Shown here piece after piece: positions 63,888 through 64,000 of a DNA stretch of 64,000 nt. The DNA is from an uncultured Collinsella sp. Its GTDB lineage: Bacteria; Actinomycetota; Coriobacteriia; Coriobacteriales; Coriobacteriaceae. Position numbers and translations under genes: made by a program. The notes under the pieces are model-generated. The model searched no databases and was not told the origin of the DNA. It was given only the letters and a program-made list of their open reading frames with translations. How positions within the stretch are numbered: the first letter of the stretch is position 1; each line of letters starts with the position of its first letter. The DNA is taken from the NCBI GenBank assembly GCA_900544205.1, contig UQUG01000001.1, forward strand, positions 1 to 64,000, in the 5' to 3' direction.

Positions 63888-64000
63888 GGAACGACTCCCG
63901 GCGTATGACGTGACGGTGCGGTCGCGCTCAGGTCGAATTGCCCCCGATTGTGGCTGCACGGCGAATACTAACGTCTACTCTATCAGGTCGTTGTGGCGCT

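Noticed and set aside
1..64000. CRISPR arrays and tRNA genes
   Set aside because: No regularly spaced identical repeats and no cloverleaf with conserved TTC loop were seen on either strand.

Overview
The window looks like chromosome from a high-GC gut actinobacterium of the Coriobacteriia, most like Collinsella (inference). The basis is the codon use, the host gene set, dispersed palindromes between host genes, and a phage copy of actinobacterial integration host factor. Host DNA fills 1-1942 and 38059-64000. A complete-looking siphovirus-type prophage of about 36.1 kb lies between them. I see no tRNA gene and no CRISPR array.

Prophage boundaries: a 10-bp direct repeat (1943-1952 and 38049-38058) flanks it. 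The right copy lies in the last codons of thiD, and joining the flanks through the repeat recreates a thiD end that still reads Gln-Tyr-stop, so integration probably used the 3' end of thiD.

Prophage layout: a leftward lysogeny block holds the integrase (1996-3123), a two-gene DUF3800 cargo operon (3346-4760) and an S24-like repressor (4786-5406). A rightward early block (5537-14303) holds a Cro-like protein, RusA, a Bet/RecT annealing protein, a DUF1351 protein, mIHF, SSB, a replication protein containing a 13-unit pentanucleotide array, and many small zinc-finger or membrane proteins. A large dyad precedes the terminase genes and portal (14958-18012). A tail-tip-like cassette with a diversity-generating retroelement (DGR) follows (18009-22208). 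Next come a MuF-type head protein fused to a metallopeptidase domain with possible immunity genes (22255-24748), scaffold and coat protein (25587-27041), connectors, tail genes with a -1 frameshift (28755-29476), tape measure, tail-tip proteins, holin, amidase endolysin and a terminator (37891-37930).

The clearest unusual system is the DGR. Variable repeat (20198-20310) and template repeat (20411-20523) are both 113 bp and differ at 19 positions, all of them template adenines (19 of 21 adenines changed, 0 of 92 other bases). The reverse transcriptase follows at 20681-21712. The target is a 541-residue protein whose last 45 residues are diversified, probably the receptor-binding tail protein.

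Host genes: on the left are a PARG-like macrodomain protein and an SGNH hydrolase. On the right are thiD and thiC (with a TPP riboswitch), yaaA, an M18 aminopeptidase, polA, HAD phosphatases, argG (behind an Arg-rich leader peptide), argH, ndk, rpiB, a cysteine desulfidase, rpsA, rnpB, a YigZ-family protein, a C_GCAxxG_C_C protein, metY, an MFS exporter, xpt, a GGQ release-factor-like protein and a lipid kinase. Several intergenic regions carry long dispersed palindromes. Two of these (54217-54328 and 57309-57421) keep the same fold while their outer stems differ in sequence.
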